The position numbers and the translations under genes are program-made. Positions 25,647-34,093 of a DNA stretch of 64,000 bases are shown piece by piece. This DNA comes from Streptomyces aureus (GTDB taxonomy: Bacteria; Actinomycetota; Actinomycetes; Streptomycetales; Streptomycetaceae). The notes below the pieces were generated by a model. The model did no database searches. It had not been told where the DNA came from and worked only from the letters and a program-made list of their open reading frames with translations. Each line of letters begins with the position of its first letter. Within the stretch, counting starts at the first letter, position 1. The stretch spans positions 248,001-312,000 of the forward strand of contig NZ_JNZD01000006.1 of assembly GCF_000725495.1 (NCBI RefSeq), read 5' to 3'.

Positions 25647-27452
25647 ATGGAGAAGGAGGACCCCCACGGGCAGCCGCGCGACGCGTCGGGGGCGGGCACA
25701 TGGCGCGAACGGGCCGGCGACGTACTGCGGCCGGGGACCTGGTGGGCCCACGTGCGCAGGGCGATGCGGCCGGAGGGCGAGCCCGCCCGGCCGTCCCGGC
25801 GCGCGCTGCGCCTGGACGTGCTGCTCGCGGTGGTGCTGACCGTCGTCGCGCTGATCGTGGCAGCCCGCTATCCCGGTGACGGACCGGTGCGGATCAGCTC
25901 CCGGGCCGTGTCCGAGGGCCGGGGCATTCTGCCCCCGGAACGCCCCGTGCCGCCCGTCCCGGGGTCCACGTACGACCCGCGGTCGTCCGCGCCCTGGGGC
26001 TTGGTCGTGCTGTCCGCGCTGCCGCTGATGGCCCGGCGCAGGTACCCGCTGCTGGCGTTCGGCGTGATCGCCGCAGCCGCGCTGGTCCTCGGGGACGCCG
26101 TCTCCTGGATCAACGTGCTGACCTGCAGCATCGGCGCGTACGGGGCCGTCGCGCACAGCCGCTACCGGACGCGGGCGCTGACCGCGCTGATCGCCGCCGC
26201 CGTGCTCGCCGGTGTCGCGTTCCGGGACACGGACCCCATGCTCCCCGGCTGGTCCAGCCCCGCCGTGGTGCTCCTGGTGGTCGGGGTGCTGGCCACGCTC
26301 GTCCGTCTCGGCCGTCTGCGGCTGGAGGCCAGCCGCAAGCGCTTCGCGGACCTGGAGCGGGCTCAGGAGCAGGCCATGCGCCGGGCCGTGGAGGAGGAGC
26401 GCGCCCGGATCGCCGCCGAGCTCCACGACGTCGTCACCCACAATGTGAGCGTGATGGTCATACAGGCGGGCGCGGCGCGCAAGGTGATGGACGCGGCTCC
26501 GGAGCGGTCCAAGGAAGCGCTGCTGGCGGTGGAGGCCGGGGGCCGTGCCGCCATGGCGGAACTCCGGCATGTGATGGGCCTGCTGGCCGGCCCGGACGCC
26601 GCCGCCGACACCCCCGCCGACGGCCTGGAGCCGCAGCCCGGTCTCGGACAGCTCGACGCCCTCGCCGAGCGGGTGCGGGCGGCCGGGACACCGGTGGGCC
26701 TGACGGTGTCGCTGCCGCCCGCACCGCTGCCGCCCGGGGTCGAGCTCACGGCGTACCGGGTCGTCCAGGAGGCGCTCACCAACACGATCAAGCACGCGGC
26801 CGGCGCCGGGGCGCGGGTCACGATCGGCTTCGCCGGATCCTGGCTGGAGATAGAGGTCAGCGACACGGGAGCCGTCCGGGACTCGCCCCCGGTCGACGGC
26901 AACGGCCGCGGGCTGATAGGGCTCCGCGAACGGCTCCCGCTCTACGGCGGCCGGCTCCTTGCCCGGCGGAGGCCCCCCCGCGGCCACCGTGCAGCGCGGC
27001 GACGTCATCGCGGACGACCAGGCCCTGGTCCGTACGGGCTTCGGAATGATCCTGGCCGCGGACGGCGTCGAGGTGACGGCCGAGGCGGCGGACGGGGCCG
27101 AGGCGGTCGACGCCGTCCGGCGCACCCGGCCCGACGTCGTCCTCATGGACATCCGGATGCCGGGGATGGACGGCATCGAGGCCACCCGGCGCATCCTCGG
27201 CGGCGGCCCCGACGGCTGCGACGGCACCCGGGTCATCATCCTCACGACGTACGACCTGGACCACTACGTGTACGCGGCGCTCACCGCCGGGGCGAGCGGC
27301 TTCCTCCTCAAGGACGTCACCCCCGAGCACCTGGTGGCGGCGGTGCGTCTGGTGCGCTCCGGCGACGCGCTGCTCGCGCCGACGATCACGCGCAGGCTCA
27401 TCGAACGCTTCGCCCACCGCGAGGAGTCCCCGCGGACCGGCCTCCACCGTGA
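25647..27452 (+). CDS. HisKA_3 sensor histidine kinase, frame runs into regulator gene
   Basis: The ATG at 25647 is used; an in-frame GTG lies 6 bases before it and no clear ribosome site is seen. Hydrophobic helices at about 55-75, 115-135, 140-165, 170-185 and 195-215 form the sensor. The dimerisation domain has ELHDVVTHN (H260), followed by the ATPase N box QEALTNTIKHA and G box GNGRGLIGLRERL. Homology ends near YGGRLLA (about 26963). The usual last few residues and stop are missing, and the frame stays open for 490 further bases, reading Arg/Gly-rich nonsense over the regulator gene. Either a short deletion or a frameshift in the run of seven C at about 26973 removed the kinase end. The true product is thus about 440 residues plus an artefactual or real tail. 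Confidence 0.85.
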   Translation: MEKEDPHGQPRDASGAGTWRERAGDVLRPGTWWAHVRRAMRPEGEPARPSRRALRLDVLLAVVLTVVALIVAARYPGDGPVRISSRAVSEGRGILPPERPVPPVPGSTYDPRSSAPWGLVVLSALPLMARRRYPLLAFGVIAAAALVLGDAVSWINVLTCSIGAYGAVAHSRYRTRALTALIAAAVLAGVAFRDTDPMLPGWSSPAVVLLVVGVLATLVRLGRLRLEASRKRFADLERAQEQAMRRAVEEERARIAAELHDVVTHNVSVMVIQAGAARKVMDAAPERSKEALLAVEAGGRAAMAELRHVMGLLAGPDAAADTPADGLEPQPGLGQLDALAERVRAAGTPVGLTVSLPPAPLPPGVELTAYRVVQEALTNTIKHAAGAGARVTIGFAGSWLEIEVSDTGAVRDSPPVDGNGRGLIGLRERLPLYGGRLLARRRPPRGHRAARRRHRGRPGPGPYGLRNDPGRGRRRGDGRGGGRGRGGRRRPAHPARRRPHGHPDAGDGRHRGHPAHPRRRPRRLRRHPGHHPHDVRPGPLRVRGAHRRGERLPPQGRHPRAPGGGGASGALRRRAARADDHAQAHRTLRPPRGVPADRPPP

Positions 27453-27675
27453 TCTGTCCGGGCTGACCCCGCGCGAACTGGAGGTGCTCCGGCTGCTGGC
27501 AACCGGCCTCAGCAACGCGGAACTCGCGGACCGTCTGTTCCTCAGCCCCACCACGGTGAAGACCCATGTGGGCCGCATCCTGTCGAAGCTCGACCTGAGG
27601 GACCGTGTCCAGGCCGTCGTCCTCGCCTACGAGAGCGGCCTGATCTCGCCGCAGGGGCCGCCTGGAACGGACTGA
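26989..27675 (+). CDS. NarL/LuxR-type response regulator, N-terminus altered
   Basis: 228 residues from the GTG at 26989. The receiver domain carries VIADDQALVRTGF, the phospho-acceptor in LMDIRMPGMDG (D54), and LLKDVTPEHLV. The LuxR helix-turn-helix is LTPRELEVLRLLATGLSNAE to LSPTTVKTHVGRIL. Regulators of this group normally begin with a strand such as MTIRVVIADDQ; here the reading is QRGDVIADDQ, so the first strand is degenerate, and no ribosome site precedes the GTG. With one C fewer in the upstream run, kinase and regulator would read as one chain. The pair most likely controls the divergent ABC exporter. Confidence 0.87.
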   Translation: MQRGDVIADDQALVRTGFGMILAADGVEVTAEAADGAEAVDAVRRTRPDVVLMDIRMPGMDGIEATRRILGGGPDGCDGTRVIILTTYDLDHYVYAALTAGASGFLLKDVTPEHLVAAVRLVRSGDALLAPTITRRLIERFAHREESPRTGLHRDLSGLTPRELEVLRLLATGLSNAELADRLFLSPTTVKTHVGRILSKLDLRDRVQAVVLAYESGLISPQGPPGTD

Positions 27676-27706
27676 GGGGTCGGGCGGGGGGCAACAAGCT
27701 CGGCCG

Positions 27707-27734
27707 GGGCCGGCACGCTCGACAGGGCCGGCCC
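27707..27734. terminator. Terminator between regulator and kinase genes
   Basis: GGGCCGGC pairs with GCCGGCCC (8 bp) around a 12-base loop, in the 115 bases between the convergent response regulator (+) and Ser/Thr kinase (-). Confidence 0.6.
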
Positions 27735-27790
27735 GGTTGCCCGAGGGCGGCTCGCTCGGCCGGGGCGGCGCGCTCGACAGTGCAACGGGG

Positions 27791-29392
27791 TCAGGTGGAC
27801 GCCCGCCAGATCGTCATGTCCGCCGTCAGGAAGCTGCCCTTGTTCGCCAGCACGGTCGACTTGACCTGGATGACGAGCAGCGCGATGTCACCGGAGGGGT
27901 GCTTGACGCAGATCTCGCTCCCGGCCGCCGCCGCGGCGAGCGGGAGACGGTGACTGGTGGCGCCGCTCAGGGCGAGGCTGCACGAGTCGAAGGTGGCACC
28001 TGGCTTCTCGGTGTACAGCATCGCGATCACACTCGTGTCGCTCGCCAGGGCGCAACTGTTCGCGTCGCAGTCGAGGCGGATGTCGCCCTTGGCGTCGTCG
28101 CGGTCGACCGGCTGCTCGATGTGCAGGGAGTGCTTGTCGTCCAGCCACTGGAGCGGATGTGCCTCGGCCAACGGGGTGGCGGTCGCCGGGGCGTCCGAGG
28201 GCCCAGGCGTCCGCCGGTCCGCGCCGGACACGGTCCCCGATCCCTTCGCGGGGGCCGACGTCCTCGGGGACGCGCCGTGCGTGGACGTCGACTTGGCGAG
28301 CGCGTCGATCCGGCGGAACTGTTCGCCCCCTTCCACGATCGCGTACACCAGCCCCGCGAACAACAGCGTCATCGCCACGCCGTACGCCGTGAACAGCGCG
28401 GCGCGCCGCCGCGGCGACGAGGGCCGTACCGGACGTGCCGCCTGCGGCCAGACGATCAACGGCATGGGGTGCACCGGGGTCGGATCGGGCACGGGAGCCG
28501 GCACCGTCACCGGCGGACCCGTGATGTCCCGCCAGACGGCCGGACCCGCGCCGTCGTCCGCGTCCCGGCCCAGTCGCTCCCGGCACATGTGGACGATCTC
28601 CGCGGGAGTGGCCCGCTCACCGGGATCGGCGGCGAGACAGCGGGCGATCAGTGGCCGTATCCGCTCGGGCAGCGGCGACAGGTCGGGTTCCGAGTGCACG
28701 ATCCGGTAGAGCACGCCGACCGACGGGCCGTCCCCGTAGAGCGGTTCGCCCAACGCGGCGAACGCGGCCGTCTGCCCGAGCGCGAACACGTCGGTGGCGG
28801 CGGTGACTTCACCCGCCGACGCCTGCTCGGGTGCCATGAACTGGGGTGTGCCGATGGCGGCGCCCGTGGCCGTGTGCCAGGTGATGCCGGAGGCCAGCGA
28901 GATGCCGAAGTCGATCACGCGCGGCCCGTCGGCGGCCAGCAGCACGTTCGACGGCTTCAGGTCGCGGTGCACGATGCCCGCGCCGTGGATGGCCTCCAGC
29001 GCCTCGGCCACCCCCGCCATGAGCCACAGCACCGCCTGCACCGGCAGGGGCCCGCGCCGGGAGACCACCTCCGACAGGGAGGGACCGGGCACGTACAGCG
29101 TGGCCAGCCAGGGCGGTGTGCCGTCCGCGTCGGCGTCGATCAACTCGGCCGTGTAGGCGCCCCGGACGCGCTGGGCCGCCTGGATCTCCCGGCGGAACCG
29201 GTGCCTGAAGTCCGGTGAGTCGACGAGCTCGGGCCGTACTACCTTGATCGCCACCGGTCGGCCACCGCCCGTGTGGGACAGATAGACCCGGCCCATGCCG
29301 CCCGCGCCGAGTCTGGCGGCGATGCGGTACCCGGCCACCAGACGCGGATCGTCCGCCTCCAGTGGCTGGAAGGTCTCGGCTGCGCTCTTCAT
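27791..29392 (-). CDS. Transmembrane Ser/Thr protein kinase
   Basis: 533 residues from the ATG at 29392, with GGGGGGA 10 bases upstream. The kinase domain (about 20-280) shows GAGGMGRVYL (P-loop), the Lys in VAIKVV, HRDLKPSNVLL, DFGIS and GTPQFMAPEQ, all intact. A Pro-rich juxtamembrane stretch follows, then one helix (about 335-355), then a Ser/Thr/Pro linker and an extracytoplasmic domain (about 420-533) with four cysteines (DCDANSCAL, DSCSLAL, EICVKH), likely two disulfides. There are no PASTA repeats. It belongs to the Streptomyces Hanks-type kinases that sense something outside through a private domain; neither the signal nor the substrate can be read from the sequence. Confidence 0.93.
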   Translation of the reverse strand: MKSAAETFQPLEADDPRLVAGYRIAARLGAGGMGRVYLSHTGGGRPVAIKVVRPELVDSPDFRHRFRREIQAAQRVRGAYTAELIDADADGTPPWLATLYVPGPSLSEVVSRRGPLPVQAVLWLMAGVAEALEAIHGAGIVHRDLKPSNVLLAADGPRVIDFGISLASGITWHTATGAAIGTPQFMAPEQASAGEVTAATDVFALGQTAAFAALGEPLYGDGPSVGVLYRIVHSEPDLSPLPERIRPLIARCLAADPGERATPAEIVHMCRERLGRDADDGAGPAVWRDITGPPVTVPAPVPDPTPVHPMPLIVWPQAARPVRPSSPRRRAALFTAYGVAMTLLFAGLVYAIVEGGEQFRRIDALAKSTSTHGASPRTSAPAKGSGTVSGADRRTPGPSDAPATATPLAEAHPLQWLDDKHSLHIEQPVDRDDAKGDIRLDCDANSCALASDTSVIAMLYTEKPGATFDSCSLALSGATSHRLPLAAAAAGSEICVKHPSGDIALLVIQVKSTVLANKGSFLTADMTIWRAST

Positions 29393-29500
29393 CGGACTTG
29401 GTCCCCCCGACCCCGTACCCCTGCCCCCGGTTTTGATCAACGACAGCCTACGACCTACATCATGACGACGCGTCAGTGACCCATGTCGACTGACATCCCT

Positions 29501-30184
29501 TCAGTTGCCAGCGGCCACGTGCCTCAGGAAGCTGTCGGCGTGGGCGGGTTCCGCCAGCCGGCCCAGCTCCAGCCAGGAGCCGTCGGTGAAGCACAGCCGG
29601 AACGTGGCGAAGCCCCGGGGCTGACCGGCCTCGCCCTCCACCCGTACCTCGGAGGACGGGTACTCCGCGACGATCCGGAAGTCGTCCGCCTTCGTGGGCG
29701 AGAGACGGCGCCGGGGTGAGGCGGCAAGGCAGACACGGCCGGGGGCCAGCATCACCAGCCGTTTCGGGTTGGGCGACTGGGTGTACCAGCGCAGGAGCAG
29801 CTGGCCGGCCGACAGGTCCCAGTCGCCGTCGAAGACACCGTCGGTCCGCTCCCCGCGCTCGCTGTCGCGCGTCGTCGGCCGCCGGTCGGCGGACGTCCCT
29901 CCCGAGGCCGTGCGGGAGCTCCGTGACCGTCTGTCGGGCGTCGCACCACCGAGACGGTCGCCGAGCTTGTCGATGAGCATCATCGGCACGAACACGAAGA
30001 AGAACGCCACCGCACCGACGTACAACAGCCAGTGGTGACGCGGCTTGAGCCGGCCCTTCCCTGCGGCGCGGTGGACGTCGGCGGGCGGTTTCGGGATCCG
30101 CTTGTGGACCTCGCACCAGACCATGGCCGTGGGGTCCTCCCCCAGGATCGTCCGCATCCGCCGCTGCACCTTGCGCTTCGCCAT
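29501..30184 (-). CDS. Hypothetical membrane protein with PH-like C-terminus
   Basis: 227 residues. A basic cytoplasmic N-terminus (MAKRKVQRRMRTIL) leads to one strong helix (about 51-72, WLLYVGAVAFFFVFVPMMLI). An Arg/Ser/Thr-rich linker (75-112) follows, then a beta-rich domain (about 118-227): LLLRWYTQSPNPKRLVMLAP, GRVCLAAS, FRIVAEYPSSEVRVEGE and FATFRLCFTDGSWLELG. The strand pattern resembles PH/GRAM-type folds. No enzyme motif is seen. It is on the same strand as the kinase gene, 108 bases upstream, so it may share transcription and could be a partner or substrate of that kinase, which is inference only. Confidence 0.7.
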   Translation of the reverse strand: MAKRKVQRRMRTILGEDPTAMVWCEVHKRIPKPPADVHRAAGKGRLKPRHHWLLYVGAVAFFFVFVPMMLIDKLGDRLGGATPDRRSRSSRTASGGTSADRRPTTRDSERGERTDGVFDGDWDLSAGQLLLRWYTQSPNPKRLVMLAPGRVCLAASPRRRLSPTKADDFRIVAEYPSSEVRVEGEAGQPRGFATFRLCFTDGSWLELGRLAEPAHADSFLRHVAAGN

Positions 30185-30337
30185 GGAGGGAATCCTAAGA
30201 GGCCGCGAGCTGCGGGAATCCGGCCCCTCCCGGGCTCCACTCCGGTCCGGTCGGGGCCCGGCTGCGGTCCGGCTCCGCTCGAAATACGGCCCAACCCGAC
30301 GGTGTCCGCCAACTGACCTTCTCCCGTGCCGAGTTGG

Positions 30338-31477
30338 TCAGTCCTTCACGATCCTCGTCTCGGCACCCGGAATTCCCTTGTCCCACCAGTGGTTGTAGCG
30401 GCCGTACGGAGCCGGGTCACGGTCCGCGAGCAGCGCCGCCAGCCGTTCGGCCTCCTCGGTGAGCCCGCGCCAGGACTCCTTGTCGAGCTTGCGGAACGCG
30501 GTCAGTTCCAGCGCTCCGTCGATGGTGCGCCACACCCCGGCGACCTGCCCGTCGACGAGCAGGGTGGGCAGGATGTCGCCGTTGCGCCGGACGACGAGGG
30601 GACGGTGCTCCGGGGACATGACGCGCCCGGGGACGGCGTGGGCGAGCAGGATGCTGTCCCACATCGGCAGCAGCCTCGGCGGCGCGGGTGTGTCCTCGTC
30701 GGGCACGGTCGCGTCCGGCAGGTCGTACAGGACGGCGCGACCGGGCCCGGGAACGCGCACCACCTGGTCACCGAGATCGCCGAGCGCCCGGGTGATCACG
30801 GGCCGTCCGAGCAGGGTGAAGCGCGCGAAGTCCTGAGCCGACGCCGGTCCGAACGCCTTGAGGTACGCGAGCAGGAGCCGCCGTGCGCCCGCCGCCACGT
30901 CCGGTGCCGCCCCGGCGGCCAGCGCGGGCGCGGCACGGTAGGTGTTGGGCAGCCTGAAGGACCACGGACCGCCGGTCGGCACGTGGTGGAGCGGCGCGTA
31001 CGTCTTGAGCGCCCACCACACTTGGCGCGCCCGTTCACCGAAGTGGGCCGTGACCTCGCGCTCCACGTCGGTTCCGGTGTGCGGGTGCGCCAGGAACTCG
31101 GCGAGCCGTGACAGCGTCCCGTCGGCGTCCTCCTCGGTCAGCCCGGTGGAGGTGTACCGGCGGTCGTAGACCCGCGAGGCCCGCAGCCCCGGGGCCATGA
31201 CGGCCTGGAAGGGCGCGTAGTCCTCGGCGTGGACGGCGTGCAGCGTGTTCCGCATGAGGGTCGCCTTCACGATCCGGCGATCCGCGAACGCGGCGTGGAG
31301 GTCCTCGGGCACGAAGCCCTCCACCCGGTTCCACAGGGCGAGGTACGGCGAGGCGGGTGCCTGCGCCTGAACGGCACAGATGCGGCGCACCGCTTCCACC
31401 ACGTCGATGCGCTGCCGCTCCAGCAGGAGCTGCCGGTCCAGGGCCGCAAGGATGAGCTGCCGCTCGGTGAGGGTCAC
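30338..31477 (-). CDS. AlkZ-like DNA glycosylase (HTH_42 family)
   Basis: 379 residues from the GTG at 31477. This is the winged-helix HTH_42 fold of YcaQ/AlkX and AlkZ: DVVEAVRRICAVQAQAPASP at the start and FRKLDKESW and WWDKGIPG at the end. The catalytic QxQ motif is present as Q37-A-Q39, the same numbering I recall for AlkZ, which excises bulky or crosslinked N7-alkylguanines formed by azinomycin. E. coli YcaQ has QxD instead. Streptomyces carry many AlkZ-like paralogues, some guarding against their own genotoxin and some lone. No toxin cluster is seen nearby, so it is probably a lone member. GATAAT lies 6 bases before the GTG, so a leaderless mRNA is plausible. Confidence 0.88.
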   Translation of the reverse strand: MTLTERQLILAALDRQLLLERQRIDVVEAVRRICAVQAQAPASPYLALWNRVEGFVPEDLHAAFADRRIVKATLMRNTLHAVHAEDYAPFQAVMAPGLRASRVYDRRYTSTGLTEEDADGTLSRLAEFLAHPHTGTDVEREVTAHFGERARQVWWALKTYAPLHHVPTGGPWSFRLPNTYRAAPALAAGAAPDVAAGARRLLLAYLKAFGPASAQDFARFTLLGRPVITRALGDLGDQVVRVPGPGRAVLYDLPDATVPDEDTPAPPRLLPMWDSILLAHAVPGRVMSPEHRPLVVRRNGDILPTLLVDGQVAGVWRTIDGALELTAFRKLDKESWRGLTEEAERLAALLADRDPAPYGRYNHWWDKGIPGAETRIVKD

Positions 31478-31598
31478 GCCCGGATTATCCCTCTCCCCCA
31501 CCACCCGCAGCCCGCCGTTCCACCACGGGCGTGGCTGAGCGCACCTCACCGGCGCCCTTCTCGGTCGCTCCTTCTATCCTCGGGAGCGAGGGGGTGCC

Positions 31599-31793
31599 AT
31601 GGCTGACCGGGATTGGTACGACGACCGCGACTACGCAAACGCGGTCGAGCGGTCCGAGAAGGCCGCCCGAGCGGGGTGGACGGCGATCGCGGGCGTGACG
31701 GGACTGTTGGGCCTCGCAACGGCGGCGGCCGTCATCGCGGGCCTGGCTTGCGCGGCCGGGATGCTGTACGTCGTGATGGTCGCCACCCGCTAG
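31599..31793 (+). CDS. Small single-span membrane protein
   Basis: 64 residues: an acidic and basic N-terminus (DRDWYDDRDYANAVERSEKA) followed by a long hydrophobic segment (about 26-61, Ala/Gly/Val-rich) ending VATR. GCGAGGGGG lies just before the ATG. It could be one long or two short helices in the cytoplasmic membrane. Such short proteins often regulate a larger membrane partner, but none can be named. It is divergent from the AlkZ-like gene. Confidence 0.6.
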   Translation: MADRDWYDDRDYANAVERSEKAARAGWTAIAGVTGLLGLATAAAVIAGLACAAGMLYVVMVATR

Positions 31794-32024
31794 TAGGCGA
31801 ATGCCGGTCCAGCCCGGCCCACCCGGCGAGTCCGGGCGATCTGGTCTCGGTACGAGGCAGGGACAGCCGGCCGTCGTGACGGCCGACGCCCATCATGTGG
31901 TCGAGCGGGACCGCCCCACCCCTCCAGTCCCCCTGCACCCTGACACCCCGTCAGGGTCGGCTCAGGGTCGAGGCCGGGACCTCACCGATAGCGGCCGCCC
32001 GGCCTCGGCCAGCACGCTGGGATC

Positions 32025-32786
32025 ATGTTGAACACGACCACTGATGGCCGCCGCTCGTCCCTCGTCCGTCGCGCCGCGCTCGCCCTCGCGGGCGCCGCCG
32101 CCGTGACCGCTCTGGTGGGCTCGTACGCGCCGAACTCCGCCCACGCCGCGTCCCGTTCGCCCGTCGGCGAGTCCGCGACCGACTTCGGCGACTGCCCCGC
32201 CCTCCCGGCCGGAGTCGACCCGGCCCGCTGGCGCTGCGAAGTGCACACGGCCGCACCACGGTTGAACCTCGGGAACATCACCATGACCCTCGCTCCGATC
32301 ACCATGACGCACGCCGAGGGGCCCATGCCGGACGGAACGGCGGGGCAGGTGTGGGGTGCGATGCACAGTGCGCCCACGGCCGTCCCGGGCGGGCTCACCG
32401 GCACGGCGGAGGGTGAGCACGCGCGGAGCCTCGGGCTGGCGATCCGGCCGGAGTACGGCGGCCGGTCCGACTTCTACACCGGGCGGTTCAGCCTTCGCTT
32501 CCGGCTGTCGAGCCCGCTGCTGGCCCACGGATGCACGATCGGGGCGAGCGCACCGGTCGACTTCCAGCTGAAGCGGTCGGGACCCTCGGTGTGGGTCTCG
32601 CAGGATCCGCCGGTGATCAAGTTCTCTGCGTACGACGACACATTCGCCGCCCCCGCCGCCGAACACTGCGGGCCCCTGGCCGGCCCCCTCAACCGACGCC
32701 TCGGCCTCCCCGCGGCAAGCGGCAACCTGATGTCCTACGACGCGACCTACACGTTCCTGATGTACGACCGGCTGCCCGCTTCCTGA
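32025..32786 (+). CDS. Secreted hypothetical protein
   Basis: 253 residues with a clear signal (about 1-42: DGRRSSLVRRAALALAGAAA, then SAHAA as a cleavage site), possibly Tat-dependent because of the RR before the hydrophobic core. The mature part is beta-rich, with cysteines in GDCPALP, RWRCEV, HGCTIG and EHCGPL that could form two disulfides. APITMTHAEGPMPDGTAGQV and GPSVWVSQDPPVIKF are notable strands. I do not recognise the fold. It stands alone, with 218 bases to the next gene. Confidence 0.75.
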   Translation: MLNTTTDGRRSSLVRRAALALAGAAAVTALVGSYAPNSAHAASRSPVGESATDFGDCPALPAGVDPARWRCEVHTAAPRLNLGNITMTLAPITMTHAEGPMPDGTAGQVWGAMHSAPTAVPGGLTGTAEGEHARSLGLAIRPEYGGRSDFYTGRFSLRFRLSSPLLAHGCTIGASAPVDFQLKRSGPSVWVSQDPPVIKFSAYDDTFAAPAAEHCGPLAGPLNRRLGLPAASGNLMSYDATYTFLMYDRLPAS

Positions 32787-33004
32787 GGGAACGACGACCG
32801 GTTTGCCTGCCTCCTCACGTCTACAGCGGGCCCCGGTCCCCAGGGCACGCCGCAGGTGGACACAGCTCGCCCGGCGTTCCGCATCCGTGGGGCGCCGGGT
32901 CACCCGTGAGCACACACACGCCCCCGGAATCGGCCCTCACCCGGAGGTGTGAACTTGCCCGTCGCACCCGTAGCGGCTGATCGACGCCGTGCGTTGGGGC
33001 AGGC

Positions 33005-33868
33005 GTGTCCCCTCTAGACTCCGCTCACGTCTCGCTCTGGCTGCTCAACCACTTCAGCACCTTCACCCTGGCCGTCGTCACCGTCGGCGGGACCGTCCTC
33101 CTCGCCGTCGGCGGCAGTGTGCTGCTCCGCCGCAGATATCCCTCGGTCGCACGCGGCGAGCACAACGACATGGTCGGCGTGACGCTCGGCATGTTCGGCG
33201 CGATCTACGGAATCATCCTCGCGTTCGTCATCGTCACCCTGTGGACCCAACTGGAGGACACCCAGACCATCGTGGCGTCCGAAGCCACCGACGCGGCGCT
33301 CATCACGCGGGACGCCGCCGCGTTCCCGGCCCACGTGCGGGCCCAGCTCGACTCCAGCATCGGCGGCTACGTCCACGCGGTCGTCGAGGACCAGTGGCCC
33401 CGGATGCGCGCGGGAAACCCCAGTTACGGGGCGACGGAAACCCATCTGGCCTCCGCGTACGAAGCACTCCAGCGATACGACCCCAAGAGCGAGAGCGAGC
33501 AGGTCTTCTACGAGGAGGCCGTATCGCATCTCAACGACGTCGCCTCGCAGCGCCGCGCCCGCATCACCATGGCCCGCCAGGAACTCCCGCCGCTGCTCCA
33601 GGTACTGGCGTTCGGCGGCGCGCTCGTCCTCGTCCCGCTCACCTTCCTGTACGGCATGCGCAAACTGCGGGTCCAGATGCTCTTCGTGGCCTCGGTCGCC
33701 GGACTCGTCGGCTTCAGTCTCCTCCTCGTCTTCGTGCTGGACCGGCCCTTCGCCGGCGAACTGAGCGTCAGCCCGGCCCCGTACAGAGAGGGCGCTCTCG
33801 CGCAGTACTGGCCCCATGGAACCGGCGACGTGAGCGCCGATCACCGAACTCCGCCCGCCAAGAACTGA
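33005..33868 (+). CDS. DUF4239-type membrane protein
   Basis: 287 residues from GTG. Two helices lie near the N-terminus (about 18-40 and 60-82, GVTLGMFGAIYGIILAFVIV) and two near the C-terminus (about 198-217 and 223-242), with a helical soluble region (about 85-195) between. This two-plus-two layout and the GMFGAIYGIILAF signature fit the DUF4239 (bestrophin-like) family, whose function is unknown; ion channel activity is a guess from the fold. The C-terminal tail is polar. Confidence 0.8.
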   Translation: MSPLDSAHVSLWLLNHFSTFTLAVVTVGGTVLLAVGGSVLLRRRYPSVARGEHNDMVGVTLGMFGAIYGIILAFVIVTLWTQLEDTQTIVASEATDAALITRDAAAFPAHVRAQLDSSIGGYVHAVVEDQWPRMRAGNPSYGATETHLASAYEALQRYDPKSESEQVFYEEAVSHLNDVASQRRARITMARQELPPLLQVLAFGGALVLVPLTFLYGMRKLRVQMLFVASVAGLVGFSLLLVFVLDRPFAGELSVSPAPYREGALAQYWPHGTGDVSADHRTPPAKN

Positions 33869-34093
33869 ATGCGCCGAATCTGTGCCCTCGGCGCCGCCGG
33901 AAACGCTGCTTTCCTGGGCCGCCGAGGGGCCACCGACGCCATCCGGCACCGGCCCTCACGCCTGGGGCCGACCACCCGCCGACAGCTCCTCACCCACCCT
34001 CCTACACCCTCGCCCAAAACTCTCTGACCTGGCACTTTGCCGAAACTCGCGTACCGTGACGAGTTCCGCCGGACATCAACTCAGGGGGTCTTC

